DNA of 64,000 nt from Molossus alvarezi (taxonomy: Eukaryota; Chordata; Mammalia; Chiroptera; Molossidae). Location: the NCBI GenBank assembly GCA_037176705.1, contig CM073886.1:10872501-10936500 (forward strand), read 5' to 3'. Below are positions 1 to 10,909 of this stretch, one piece after another (the first letter of the stretch is position 1; every line of letters starts with the position of its first letter). A model generated the notes under the pieces. That model had not been told where the DNA came from. It did no database searches and saw only the letters and a program-made list of their open reading frames with translations. The position numbers and the translations under genes were made by a program.

Positions 1-120
1 CCCCTAACGGGGCCAGGGATCAAACCCACAACTCAGGTTTGTGCTCTTGACCAGGAATTGAAACCTCGAACCTTCAGTCTGTGGGCCAACACTCTAACCA
101 CTAAGCCAAACCAGCCAGGA
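1..120 (-). mobile_element. VES SINE, cut by window edge
   Basis: Minus-strand SINE head. The last bases read, on the complement, as the CTGGCTGGTTTGGCTTAG start with A and B boxes. The body and tail are cut off by the start of the window. Confidence 0.8.
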
Positions 121-133
121 CAAACTCTTTGCA

Positions 134-290
134 TTTTAATGGTCTGACTAGATGGACACTTTTATTATCCCCATTTTCCAGATGGGAAAACTAAGGTACT
201 GAGAGTTTTAAATAACCAACAGAAATTACATACCTAGTAAGTAAAGGAGAGAATAGGATCCAGGTTATCTAATTCTAAAATCCATTATTT
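134..290 (-). repeat. MIR fragment
   Basis: The stretch has the antisense MIR layout: 'ttattatccccattttccagatgggaaaac', split by me into the conserved parts TTATTATCCCCATTTT and AGATGGGAAAACTAAGG, followed by degraded sequence. It is an ancient mammalian SINE with no expected function. Confidence 0.6.
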
Positions 291-828
291 AACCTGGTCT
301 CATGATCTGATGGTACTAAACATCTCCCTCATCAGACTATAAGTTGACTTTCATTACTGCCCAGGCCATACATCTGATGAAGACCTTTTAGACCATGAGA
401 TGGGCTGGAGAGGGAGGAGGAAGTGAGCCCATCACTTTTTCTTTGCATTTATCTTCGTAAAATTTGTATTGGTTAGTTCCTGCATCAACCCATAGAGATA
501 ACCAAGTAAACACCAAGTAAATGGTATTCCCTCATTTTTGTTGGGTTTTATGTCACCATCATCAGTCACTGTCAATTCCTCCACATCTCCCAATGTCTCC
601 CAATGTCACCCCGAGCACCCTCATCCCATTAACTTTCATTCTCACAACACTTCTGATCTGTCTGTTTCCACTTTTCCAATCACCTTGACCATGATTAGCG
701 TCTCTCTAGTGATGCATGGTGTTTAACACCTAGAAGTTTCTCAATGAACATTTGTGGAATAAATTAATTTTGAAATCTGCCTTACAATCCATAGGTCTTG
801 GTGCTGCTCCTATTAAAGATTCACTTGT
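291..828. other. Intronic sequence, nothing recognised
   Basis: Ordinary intron sequence upstream of the first visible exon. I see no exon, RNA gene or clear repeat. A 62-residue open frame at 538-726 has Ser/Thr-rich random composition and I do not support it. Confidence 0.6.
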
Positions 829-1338
829 CCTGGCCAGTGTGGGTCAGTGGTTGGAGAGTCGGCCTGAGCACTAGAGGGTCGCAAGTTTGATTCCTGGTCA
901 AGAGCACATATCTGGGTTGCAGGTTTAATTCCCGGCTCCAGCAGATCCCAGACCTCAGTCAGGGAGTGTGTGGGAGGCAACCAATTGATGTGTCTCTCTC
1001 ATATTGATGTTTCTTTCTCTCCCCACTCCCCCCTCCCATTCTCTCTAAAAATCAATAGAAAACATATCCTCCAGCCCCGCCGGTGTGGCTCAGTGGTTGA
1101 GTGTCGATCCATGCACCAAGAGGTCACCAGTTCGATTTCTGGTCAAGGCACATGCCCAGGTTGTGGGCCTGATCCCCAGTGGGGGGCATGCAGGTGGTGG
1201 CCAGTCGATGTTCTCTCTCATCGATGTTTCTATCTCTCTCTCCCTCTCGCTAAAATCAATAAAGAAAAAATAAGTAATAGTGCCTCCAATTTAAAAAAAA
1301 AGAAAAGAAAAAATATCCTCTAGTGAGGATTAAAAAAA
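829..1338 (+). mobile_element. Type A-like VES SINE split by a nested SINE
   Basis: The 5' part is at 829-1073 and the tail resumes at about 1309-1338 (ATCCTCTAGTGAGGATTAAA). A second SINE sits in its tail. The repeated AA-ATATCCTC motif on both sides of the inner element is that element's target duplication, so this SINE is the older of the two. Confidence 0.8.
1074..1308 (+). mobile_element. Type B VES SINE nested in an older SINE
   Basis: It has the type B head (GGTGTGGCTCAGTGGTTGAG), the ATGCACCAAGAGGTC segment, a CT-rich body and an AATAAAG-like A-rich tail. It is flanked by AAACATATCCTC and AAAAATATCCTC as a target duplication. Confidence 0.85.
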
Positions 1339-1609
1339 GACTTGGCAGAGGGCACGCCACTGCAGTCCACTCTGCTCCCTGAGCCTCCCTTCCAATGTAA
1401 CGGTCACCACCCCACACTGATCCATGGCCTAATCAGCAACACAACCAACCAACACCATAACGGGGTGGCAGAATTTATTTTGACTCACATTTCAACACAT
1501 TTTACTTGTAAAATGTAAGTTAGAAATCCAACATTTTTATGCACACTCTTCTGATTGTGTGTATGTGTTGGCAAAGAATTCATTACAAAACAAAAGAAAA
1601 TTCCTTGTG

Positions 1610-1800
1610 GCTCTGGCTGGGTAGCTCAGTTGGTTAGAATGTTGTCCCAGTATGCCAAGGTTGTGGGTTCAATCCCCCGTCAGGGCACATATAAGAAGCA
1701 ACCAATGAATATATAAATAAGTGGAACAACAAATCTCTTTCTCTCTCCTCTCTCTTCCTCTCTTTCTAAAATCAGTCAATAAATAAAATTTAAAAAAAAA
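1610..1800 (+). mobile_element. Type C VES-like SINE
   Basis: The head reads GGTAGCTCAGTTGGTTAGAA, which is closer to an intact tRNA D-arm than in types A and B. It has a CT-rich body and ends AATAAAATTTAAAAAAAAA. Confidence 0.75.
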
Positions 1801-1894
1801 TACTGAGACAAACCCTTTCTACAAACAATAAATGCATAAGTGTAGGTTTTGTTTCTTTGTGTGTATGTGACTTGGATGTCTTTAGATTTTTAAT

Positions 1895-2110
1895 AATTGT
1901 TAAAATTTTTCAATTACAACTGACATATTGGTATGTTATATAAATGTCTAATTATTATGTTGTATATCTGAAACTCGTATGTTTTTGATATTCAAAAAGA
2001 ATAATCTCATTCATGAATCACCCATGTAACTGATCTGCCTTTCCAATTTTCTTACCAAGGAGTAGTTTTGTGTTTTTGTTCATTTAAAACAACTATATCG
2101 ATATATATTC
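1895..2110 (-). repeat. Old L1 3'-end-like fragment (antisense)
   Basis: AT-rich sequence with TTTCAATTACAACTGACATA, resembling the antisense 3' UTR of old mammalian L1 elements. The assignment rests on general resemblance and the ends are uncertain. Confidence 0.4.
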
Positions 2111-2371
2111 TACATAGAATAAAATGCCCACATTTTAAGTACAAAGTTTAATGAGTTTTAGAATATTTCTATCACCCCCAAAATTTGCTTTTGTCCTTTC
2201 TCAGCCAATCCCACCCACCCCCACCCTGAGCCCCAGATAACCACTGACCTACTGCTCACTTTGCATCTGACATCTGATTTCTTTTTTTAATTTAATTTAA
2301 TTTATTTATTTTTTAGTTCTCACCCGAGGACATTCTTCCTTTTTTTTTTTTTGTTCAGATAGAGTGGGAGG

Positions 2372-2813
2372 TGTTATAACTCAGTGCCATTGACCTAAAC
2401 TCCCAGAGGCCTTCACGACAACCAAAGGGGTTGTCAGTTTACTCATTTACTGAAGAACATTCTTCACTAACTAATCCCTAAGTAATTGCTAACCCTGGGG
2501 TAATAACTAACCCTTGAGTAATCCTGGGGTCGGCGCCAGGGATAATCTATTGAAAACATCTTGACCTTTGAGATGTCTGGGAAACTGAGTAACAGGTAAT
2601 TAACTAACTGCTAAATTTCGCTTCTGTAACATGCTTGCTTACACTAGCAACCCCCTTACAAAATCCTATAAAAAGGAGCCATTTTAGCTCTCCGGGGCCG
2701 CAGTTACTCCTGTGTGGGACATACTGCAGGTGCCTGCGGACTTAGCTCAATATACTCCTTTTATTAAACCCCATCTCGGCATCTGAGTTTGGTCGATCTC
2801 CTGGGTTACAATA
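2372..2813 (+). mobile_element. Solo LTR of an endogenous retrovirus (ERV1-like)
   Basis: A 442-bp block interrupts a SINE. It begins TGTTATAACTCAG, ends CTGGGTTACAATA (a TG...CA-type terminus with one change) and is flanked on both sides by GAGG, a 4-bp target duplication of the gammaretroviral kind. It has a TATA box at 2667-2675 and an ATTAAA signal near 2762, in the usual U3-R-U5 order. There is no internal retroviral sequence, so it is a recombined solo LTR. The termini match the LTR at 16416-17169. Confidence 0.85.
2666..2676 (+). promoter_or_regulatory. TATA box of the solo LTR
   Basis: The motif CTATAAAAAGG lies about 90 bp upstream of the ATTAAA polyadenylation signal, the spacing expected for a retroviral U3/R promoter. 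Present activity is unknown. Confidence 0.6.
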
Positions 2814-2828
2814 GAGGGAGAGAGAGGA

Positions 2829-2875
<47 letters not shown>

Positions 2876-3034
2876 TCGACATGAAAGGGACACATCGAGT
2901 GGCTGCCCTTCGCACTACCCAACCAGGACTGGGGACAAACTGCAACCGAGGTACGTGCCCTTAGCGGGAACCGAACCCGGGACTCTGGTCTGCGGGCTGA
3001 CACTCTAATGGCTGAGCCAAACCGGCCAATGCCT

Positions 3035-3251
3035 TTTTAAAATTTTTTAATCCTCACCTGAGGATATTTTTCCAATTATCTTCAGAAAGAGTGGGAGGGA
3101 AGGAGAGAGAGAGAAACATGGACGTGAGAGGGACATATCCACTGGTTGCCGGCCGGAGACCGAACCACAACCGAGGTCCATGCCCTTGACCGAATTGAAC
3201 TCACAGGTCCACGGGCCAACGTTCTAATCATTGATCCACACTGGCCAGGGC
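3035..3251 (-). mobile_element. VES SINE, host of a three-layer nest
   Basis: Degraded minus-strand SINE with a CCTCACCTGAGGATATTTTT tail segment and a GATCCACACTGGCCAGGG head. TCTGATTTCTTTT occurs both at about 2275 and at about 3256. It therefore looks like this element's target duplication, spanning the whole composite. Confidence 0.75.
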
Positions 3252-3269
3252 TGTGTCTGATTTCTTTTA

Positions 3270-4200
3270 CTCAGCATGTTTTTGAAATGTATCCATGTTG
3301 CTTTGTGGACTAGTTGTTTGTTTCTTTTTATTGCTGTGTTACTTAGTGTTTTGTCTTTTAAAACTATTTCTCAATATCCCTTGGTTTCAAATCTTCCCTC
3401 ATAAAACCTTAAATTTCAAATCCAGTTTAAGGGTTGTGTTTTTATCTTCTCGAAAACAGCTTTATCTCAACATCACATTATCAAATTTATTCTTAGTACA
3501 AAAACCTATAACTACGTAAGTGATATCTTCTTTAAGGTGCAAGGAATATATATCGCACTGTCTGAAATCTGAGCAACAATTGTTTTCTACCTTGGCATAC
3601 CAACTTTTCCATCACATTTTAAACTCCTGCAGAAATGTTACATACTATGCTCCCCTTATATAAGCAGTGTACAATTTGTCACAAATACTTGTTAATATTC
3701 TCTAATCTGCTGGGCAAGAATTATTTTCATAGCACTGATTTTTTTTATAGCTATAAAGACATATATGTGTATATGCACATACATTAATCTTAACTCAGAT
3801 GAGATATACACTCTAGTTCCAATCATCTGAATTTAAAAGGTAGTAATATTATGTTTGTGTATCTGTAGGGGAAAAATTCTGGAAAAATATTCACTAAGCC
3901 ATTTTCAGTGCTAACATTCACGGAGTAAAAATGTGATGAGAAATTTGAAGAAATTATTTTGCTTATAAGAACATTTTTTGCTCATAAATTTCTACGTTGC
4001 CTGAATTTTTACTCTGAACATGTTTTATTTGGGGAATAAAAATAAATCTTTAAAAATGTTCATTATAGAAAACTTGGGGAAAATAAGGCAGGTGATTTAA
4101 ACAAGAAAATTGGCCATAAATATTTAGAACTATTTACAGATGTGCATATATGTGTTTCTTGTTTATCATTGTATCCTTTTGGTCTAAGAACAGTGACTAA
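3270..4200. other. AT-rich intron, nothing recognised
   Basis: AT-rich intronic sequence with no supported exon, RNA gene or clear repeat boundary. Parts may be decayed L1. Confidence 0.5.
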
Positions 4201-4213
4201 GAAATAATAACAT

Positions 4214-4455
4214 AGGCCTGGCCGGTTTGGCTCAGCGCTTAGAGCATTGGCCTGCGGTCCGGAGAGACCCGGGTTTGGTTCCCACTAAGGGCACGTACCT
4301 CAGTTGCACTTTGTCCCCGGCCCTGGTTGGGTTGTGTGGGTGGCAACCACTCGATGTGTCCCTTTCACGTTAATGCTTCTCTCTCTCTCTCTCTCCCTCC
4401 CACTCTATCTGAACAAAATATCAAAAACTGTCCTCGGGTAAGGATTAAAAAAACA
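4214..4455 (+). mobile_element. Type A VES SINE
   Basis: Full-length type A element (head GGCCGGTTTGGCTCAG, B box GGTTTGGTTCC, CT body, tail). It is flanked by AAATAATAACATA on the left and AAATAATAACTTA on the right as the target duplication. Confidence 0.9.
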
Positions 4456-4559
4456 AATAATAACTTAGTAATATTGAATAAATAAGTGAAAAATTATTAC
4501 TAAATTTATATTATAATGTAAATATGGTTTTGCTTATATACATTGATATTATATTATTA

Positions 4560-5215
4560 GCAGTTTATTGCAAAAAATCTGAAATTTTTTTATCGGTTTT
4601 ATTATATTCTATAATTTTGTAGACAGCAATTTTTGTCTTTTGATTGGGAAATTTAGTTCCTTTACATTTAAAGTAATTACTGATAGAGAAGGATTTACTA
4701 TTACCATTTTGTTCATTGTCTTCTTGATGTCATAGCTCTTATTTTTGCCCTTCATTTCCTCTTTTACAGCTTTCTTTTGTGCCTGGTTGATTTTCTTGTA
4801 GTGATATGTTTTGATTCTCTTCTCATTTCCTTCTGTGTATATTCTGTGTATTGTGTATATTACATTTAATATCTTGAAGTTATAATAATCTATTTTTTTT
4901 TATCCTCATCCGAGGACATCTTTTCCATTTTTTCCATCTTTTCCATTCAGATAGAGTGGGAGGGAGAGTGAGGAAGAAAGAGAGAGAAACATCGATGTGA
5001 AAGGGACACATTGAGTGGTCGCCGCCCGCACAACCCAACCATAGCCGGGTACAAACCGCAACCGAGACACGTGCCCTTAGCGGGAACTGAACCCGGGTCT
5101 CTCTGGACCACGGGCCGATGCTCTAACTGCTGAGCCAAACCAGCCAGGGCATAATAATCTATTTTAAACTAATAACAACTTAACTTCAATTGCATATACC
5201 AACCTTATTTCTTTC
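4560..5215 (-). mobile_element. Old L1 fragment (start of ORF2 region, antisense)
   Basis: The stretch around 4630-4700 (TGTCTTTTGATTGGGAAATT, then TTTACATTTAAAGTAATTAC) is the antisense of the conserved start of L1 ORF2. The sequence to 5215 resembles the region between the two ORFs. It is interrupted by the SINE at 4893-5150. Confidence 0.6.
4893..5150 (-). mobile_element. Type A VES SINE
   Basis: Full-length minus-strand copy. The target duplication ATAATAATCTATTTT is present at both ends. Confidence 0.9.
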
Positions 5216-5584
5216 CAGCTACATCTCAACCCCACTGAATGTTGCAAACAAATTTCATTCTTTTCCTTCTGTGCCAAGGAGGGGCTGGGAATCCAGTGAC
5301 TTCCTCCCAACCTTTGGGCACCACTTTAGAGAAGGGTGGTGCAAAAGTGAGCAAAAACACCGCAGAATGTCCTACCATGCTGAGTATGGCTTTAATGGTT
5401 TGGACATTTGTTGGTTGCTACAGATCCTTGATTGTTTGGAGAGCTCCCACAAAGATATTTTAGTTTGTTGTTTATTTTATGTTTCTCTGCTTCTTGTGAA
5501 TTTCACCTTTAAAGATAACTCAATTTTAAAAATAAATTTCCCCAAATATTCAGAACCTAATTAGCTTCTTTAATTGTGTAGCGA
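5216..5584. other. Intron, nothing firmly recognised
   Basis: The open frame at 5190-5564 begins in repeat-derived sequence and has no recognisable domain. I found no splice-site pair that would make it an exon. Confidence 0.5.
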
Positions 5585-5740
5585 TTATAATAATAGTAAT
5601 ATTTATTGAGCACCTACTTGTGCCAGGTACTGTTATGTACACTTTACTCATTTAAATAACTCATTTAGACTTTACTACCTTCTAGGTAATATTATTGTCC
5701 CCATTTCCTAGATGAGAAAGCTGGGGCACAAAGAGGAACC
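5585..5740 (-). repeat. MIR fragment
   Basis: Antisense MIR hallmarks are seen: TATTTATTGAGCACCTACTT, TGCCAGGTACTGTTATGTAC and the CCCCATTTCCTAGATGAGAAA block. Confidence 0.75.
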
Positions 5741-6036
5741 TACTGTCTACGCGGAACTAAGACAGACACGTAGGAATGGAATTTTAAGAGTTCAGTTGGT
5801 GACATGAAGGCTATTCATGGTTTTATGTGACTTGAGAGGAGGTGACTACAGTAGACCAGAAGTTGGCTGGATCACTCCTCACCCCTAACTTTTCTTGGCT
5901 CTTTAAATGATTTAAAATGGGGTCTCAGTCCCTGAGCTATGCTCACACTGGAATGTGACTATGTCAGTGGATTGGGGAAGTAAGTGCCCTTTTCCTTGAA
6001 AGCAGGAAGTAACACATGGTGTATGATCTTGACCAG

Positions 6037-6247
6037 GAAGGCAAAAGAGGCCCAAACCCAGCCCTGTGGTGGGTGAATAACCAAGGAGATGAAGTGAAGT
6101 GGAGTTTCAGGGAGCTGACAGACTTAACCTGCCGGACAGCCAACGTCCTCGCGCAGACCTGTGACCTGCAGCAGGGAGACCATCTAGCCTTGATCCTGCC
6201 TCGAGTGCCCGAGTGGTGGCTGGTGTGCCTGGGCTGCATCCGAACAG
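6037..6247 (+). CDS. ACSM1: ACSM1-like exon (second coding exon by homology)
   Basis: It encodes 70 residues starting [14 protein letters not shown] and ending GCIRT plus the first base of Gly. It contains the family signature [10 protein letters not shown]. The acceptor is ...GACCAG with a weak pyrimidine tract. An in-frame TAA at 6010-6012 shows that the exon cannot start further upstream than that. The donor is CAG|GTCAGC. The start at 6037 follows the family's exon boundary and is the least certain junction of the twelve. Confidence 0.85.
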
Positions 6248-9055
6248 GTCAGCGACTCAGAGAGACCCCTGGAGACCTTAGGCATGGCCTAGAGCCAATT
6301 GGTCCTGGAATAGTAGGTGCTTTCTCTTCCCCCACATTCTTTCTTCTTCACAGTCTTTCTCTTTCTCAGACTCCCTCAAAAAATTTTTATTCCTTCTCAC
6401 TCACTCTCTCCCTAACACTCACAATGTCATAGTTCTCTCGTTCATACACACAGATAGTTTTCTCTTGCACAGTCTCAGACTTTATTACTGAGTTAACCTT
6501 TTGCCATATTTGAGCCCCCTATTGAGTTATTTAAAAATCAGCTGCAGTAATCAAAACAGCCTGGTATTGGCACAAGAACAGGCATATAGACCAGAGGAAC
6601 AGAACAGAGAACCCAGAAATGGACCCAAGGCAATATGCTCAATTAATATTTGACAAAGGGGGCAAGAGCATACAGTGGAGTCAAGACAGCCTCTTTAATA
6701 AATGGTGTTGGGAAAATTGGACAGCTACATGCAAAAAAATGAAACTAGACCATCAACTTACACCATACACAAAAATAAACTCAAAATGGATAAAAGACTT
6801 AAATGTGACTCATGAATTCATAAAAATCCTAGAAGAAAATGTAGGCAACAAAATTTCAGACATCATACACAGCAGAATTTTCACTGAGACATCACCTAAA
6901 GCAACAGAAACAAAGGAGAAAATGAACACATGGGACTACATCAAACTCAAAAGCTTCTGCACAGCAAAAGATACAATCATCAAAATGGAAAGACAACCCA
7001 CTGTATGGGAGAACATCACTGCCAATGATATATCAGATAAGGGGTTAATTTCCAATACATATAGAGTGCTCATACAACTCAACAAAAGGAAGACCAAAAA
7101 CCCAGTTTAAAAATGGGCAGAGGAACTAAATAGACACCTCTCCAAACAGGACATACAATGGCTAGGAGACATATGAAGAAATGTTCAACATCACTAATCA
7201 TCAGAGAGATGCAAATTAAAACAACAATGAAATATCACCTCATACCTGTCAGAAAGGCCGCCATCAACAAATCATCAAACAACAAGTGTTGGCGAGGGTG
7301 TGGAGAAAAGGGGACTCTAGTACACTGCTGGTGGGAATGCAGACTGGTGCAGCCACTATGGAAAACACTATGGTGTTACCTCAAAAAATTAAAAATTGAA
7401 CTGCCATTTGACCCAGTGATCCCACTTCTAGGAATATACCTGAAAAAGCCTGAAACACCAATCAGAAAGAATATATGTACCCCCATGTTCGTAGCAGCAC
7501 TATTTACAATAGCAAAGATCTGGAAACAGCCCAAATATTCGTCAGTTGATGAATGGATAAAAAAGCGGTGGTACAGCCCTGGCCGGTTTGGCTCAGAGGT
7601 TAGAGGGTTGGCCTGTGGTCTACAGAGACCTGGGTTCGGTTCCCGCTAAGGGCACGTATCTCCGTTGTAGTTTGTCCCCGGCCCTGGTCAGGTCGTGCGG
7701 GTGGCAGCCACTCGATGTGTCCCTTTCACGTCGATGTTTCCCTCTCTCTCCCTCCCACTCTATCTGAACAAAATATCGAAAAATGTCCTTGGGTGAGGAT
7801 AAAAAATAAAAAAAAAAGCGGTGGTACATATACACAATGGAGTACTATGCAGCTGTAAGAAAGAAAGATTTCTTATCCTTTTAGACGACATGGAGGGACC
7901 TGAAAGTATTATCCTAAGCAAAACAAGCCAAACAGAGAAAGAAAAGTATCATATAATCTCACTTATTTGTGGAATATAATGAACATAACAGTCTGAGGAA
8001 CACGGTAGACCCAGAGACGTGGAAGTAGGGTACAGACTGACAATCCGCAGAAGAAGGAGTGGTGGGGAGAGGGAAGAGATAAACCATTGAACTTATATGT
8101 ATGTACGTATAACCGATGGACATGGGCAACAAAGCTGGGGACAGGGCAGGGGGGATGGGGAGGAGGGTGTCAGTGGGGAAAAAAGGAGAAACATCTGTAA
8201 CAAAAATAAATTAAGAAAAAGAAAAAATTGTATTAAAAAAATAGTCTAAAAGCAATTACCAAGGTTGGGTGCTGTATTAGTCACGGTTCTTCAGATAAAT
8301 CAATAGGACATGAAAAAAAAGAATCAGCTGCAGACATTGTAACACCCATAATTACCATATAAATACCCATAAACACTGGATCCCCGACATTTCCTCCATA
8401 CCACTACAATAGACTTATCACACAAGAAGTCTGCAGTGATACAATATAGTTACCTGATATTCATCCCTAGTCAAAATTCCTCAATTGCCTTAATAATGTA
8501 CTTGAGAGCCATTTCTTTCTTTAAGTTCAAAATCCAACTGCATTTACTTCTCATGTCTTCTCAGTCTCCTTTAACCTAGAATGGTTCTCTAGTCTTTTCT
8601 GCATGACAATGACATTTGTCTGAGCCAGTTGCTTTGCAGGAGATCCATACAAATTTGTATTTCTGACTCTTGCTTCATGATTATATTCATGTTAAACATT
8701 TTTAGCAGGAGTGTTGGGAGGACAATGTTGTGTCTTTTTCGGTGCATCACCTTAGGAGGTAGAGGTAGTTGTTCTGTTCTTCCATCAGCGATACTGCTTC
8801 ACCTCCTTACCACCATCTTGGTAAAGGCTCCTCTTCCCTTCCTAATTAGTAAGTAGTCTGTGGTGTAATACTTATGAGACTGAGTGAATATCCTGTCTTT
8901 CTCCCTATGGTTGGAATATCCATTCATGATTCTTGACTGACTTGAATATTATTATGGTGGTTTTATATGCAAATTTTCTTTTTATATCACCCCCTCTACA
9001 TTTATTAGTTAACATTCCTCTGCAGAGATTTCCCTTTTAATTGCCTATCTATCTA

Positions 9056-9103
<48 letters not shown>

Positions 9104-10849
9104 CATCCATCCATCCATCCAATTTAGAATCTGTATGGGACTCTTGGCTTTTTAAAAAATCATTTCAGTTGAATCAGATGTTCACACAACAGTCTGTCCA
9201 TGCTCTTGCATATATATTCTCTCTCTTGCTTTCATAAAATAGTTGACTAATCCATCAAGGTCATGTGGAATCAAAAGTTAACAGCAACAGCAGAGGGAGC
9301 ATGAAGAAGCCATGTCCTCTGTAGAGCTAGGAGATAGCCCATGAGAAACCCAAGACATGAGCTGAGCCCTCTGGGATAAGCACAGTTAAAGAGGAGTAGA
9401 AGCAAAGGAAGGGAATTCCAAGAAGGGACATAGCACATGCAAAGCTTGGCATCAGGAGTGGCCTATGTGAAGAATAGCCACTTGAAATAGAGAATCGAGG
9501 TGTGGGAGAGAAAGGTGGAGAGTGGGTAGCGTCTTCGATGTCAGAATGGGGAGTGTGGTGTTTTCCTGGAGAGAGGGCACAGGTGTTAGTGAAGAAGAAA
9601 AATGTGAAAGGGGGAAGTAAATGCTCTGTGGAACTTAAGCAAATAATAATATGGAAGATTCAAGGCAAGGCATCTGGTGGAGAGGTTAGAATCCAATTGG
9701 TGCACACAAAGACTTGAACTAATTGTTGGTGACAGAAGATGGAAGGAATGGTAGAAAAGTTCAAGGAACGATGTGGTTAAATTTGGATATGAGGAATGAA
9801 GGAAAGAGATGGGCTGCACAGTGACACGGGGACTGATGGAGAAGAAAATGGGAGGAGGAAAATGGGGCAGGGATGCAGCTCTTCCTGATGCCAGAGACTC
9901 TGTCCTACGTGCATCTGTATTCTCAGATCCCATGTAAACTTGTGCAAAGTAGGATCCACCTGTCTACTGACTGCATCCATCTAGAGTAGAAAAGTTTAGG
10001 GCAAGCGTTTCAAATTTTAATGTGCATGGGAATCACTTAAAGGTCTTGTTAAAAGGCAGGTTCTGATTCAGTAGGTTTGGGGTGGGGCACAGGATTTCAT
10101 CTCCTAGGTAGTGCTGATGCTGCTGGTCTTTGCATAGCAAGAGGTTAGGGGACTTCTGTGCAGATAAGCCAGGCTTGAAGCCCATGGCTATGAAAGAGAA
10201 AAGTGAAATAAATTGTTTATTTCTCATCCCCAGGGATTATCTTCATTCCAGGGACGACCCAGATGAAGGCCAAGGACATTCTCTACCGACTGCAGGTGTC
10301 TAATGCCAAGAGCATTGTGACCACAGATGCCCTTGCCTCAGAGGTGGACTCTGTGGCTTCTAACTGTCCTGCTCTGAAAATCAAACTCCTGGTGTCTGAT
10401 CATAGCCGTAAAGGGTGGATGGACTTCCGATCTCTGATCAAGTGAGTTTCTGGTCTGATAACTGTGCTCTCTGAGGAATGGTGGGAGAAGGCCTTCCACT
10501 CCCAAACGCTGGTGGACAACAGCTGGTGGTAGGAAGCTCACCAGGTCTGACTCCAAAAAACTCTTCTCAACTATGTCACTGACGTGCTGTGTGACCCTGG
10601 GCTAGCTCCTTCCCCTCTCTTAGCCAAAGGTGCTTTTCTGTAATAAACAGACTTGCACTTCTATGCTTCTTGCACTAAAATTTGATCACCCCTGGGACTA
10701 TGAAAAGGAGATGAGTAAAGTTAGAGGATTACTGCATTTCAAACTTCTTGTAGGTGGAGAATCTAAAATATTATTCATATAGCTCTGGCCGGTTTGGCTC
10801 AGCAGTGGACCAGAGAGTCCCGGGTTCGGTTCCCACTAGGGGCACGTAC

Positions 10850-10909
<60 letters not shown>

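Larger units (their letters stand above)
2285..3029 (-). mobile_element. Type A VES SINE interrupted by a solo LTR
   Basis: The tail side (CTCACCCGAGGACATTCTT) is at about 2318-2371 and the rest of the SINE is at 2814-3029. Between them lies a 442-bp LTR. The SINE itself sits in the T-run that is the tail of the next minus-strand SINE (3035-3251). Confidence 0.8.
6548..8322 (+). mobile_element. 5'-truncated L1 with possible 3' transduction
   Basis: It starts inside ORF2 (TAATCAAAACAGCCTGG, equivalent to about 58197 in the fuller copy). It runs through the ORF2 end at 7979 and the 3' UTR to an A-rich tract near 8210-8241. About 70-80 bp of non-L1 sequence and a second A8 run follow. AAAAATCAGCTGCAG (6533-6547) and AAGAATCAGCTGCAG (8319-8333) flank the whole block. 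It is interrupted by the SINE at 7578-7819. Confidence 0.85.

Noticed and set aside
970..1323. Open frames of about 60-120 codons with recurring patterns such as SLSLSL and MAQWLS
   Set aside because: They are translations of VES SINE bodies and recur at almost every SINE in the window.
2372..2813. A complete provirus
   Set aside because: Only LTR sequence lies between the two GAGG duplications. No primer-binding site followed by gag-pol-env is present.
1..6036. The missing first coding exon of the ACSM1-like gene
   Set aside because: I looked for a segment resembling the conserved PEEFNFA-like N-terminal part followed by a donor and found none. It most likely lies upstream of the window.
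6016..6432. An ATG at 6016 as the start of a 138-residue protein
   Set aside because: The first six codons are intron sequence by the family's exon boundary, and the frame runs past the donor at 6248 into intron. It is an internal exon of the ACSM1-like gene.
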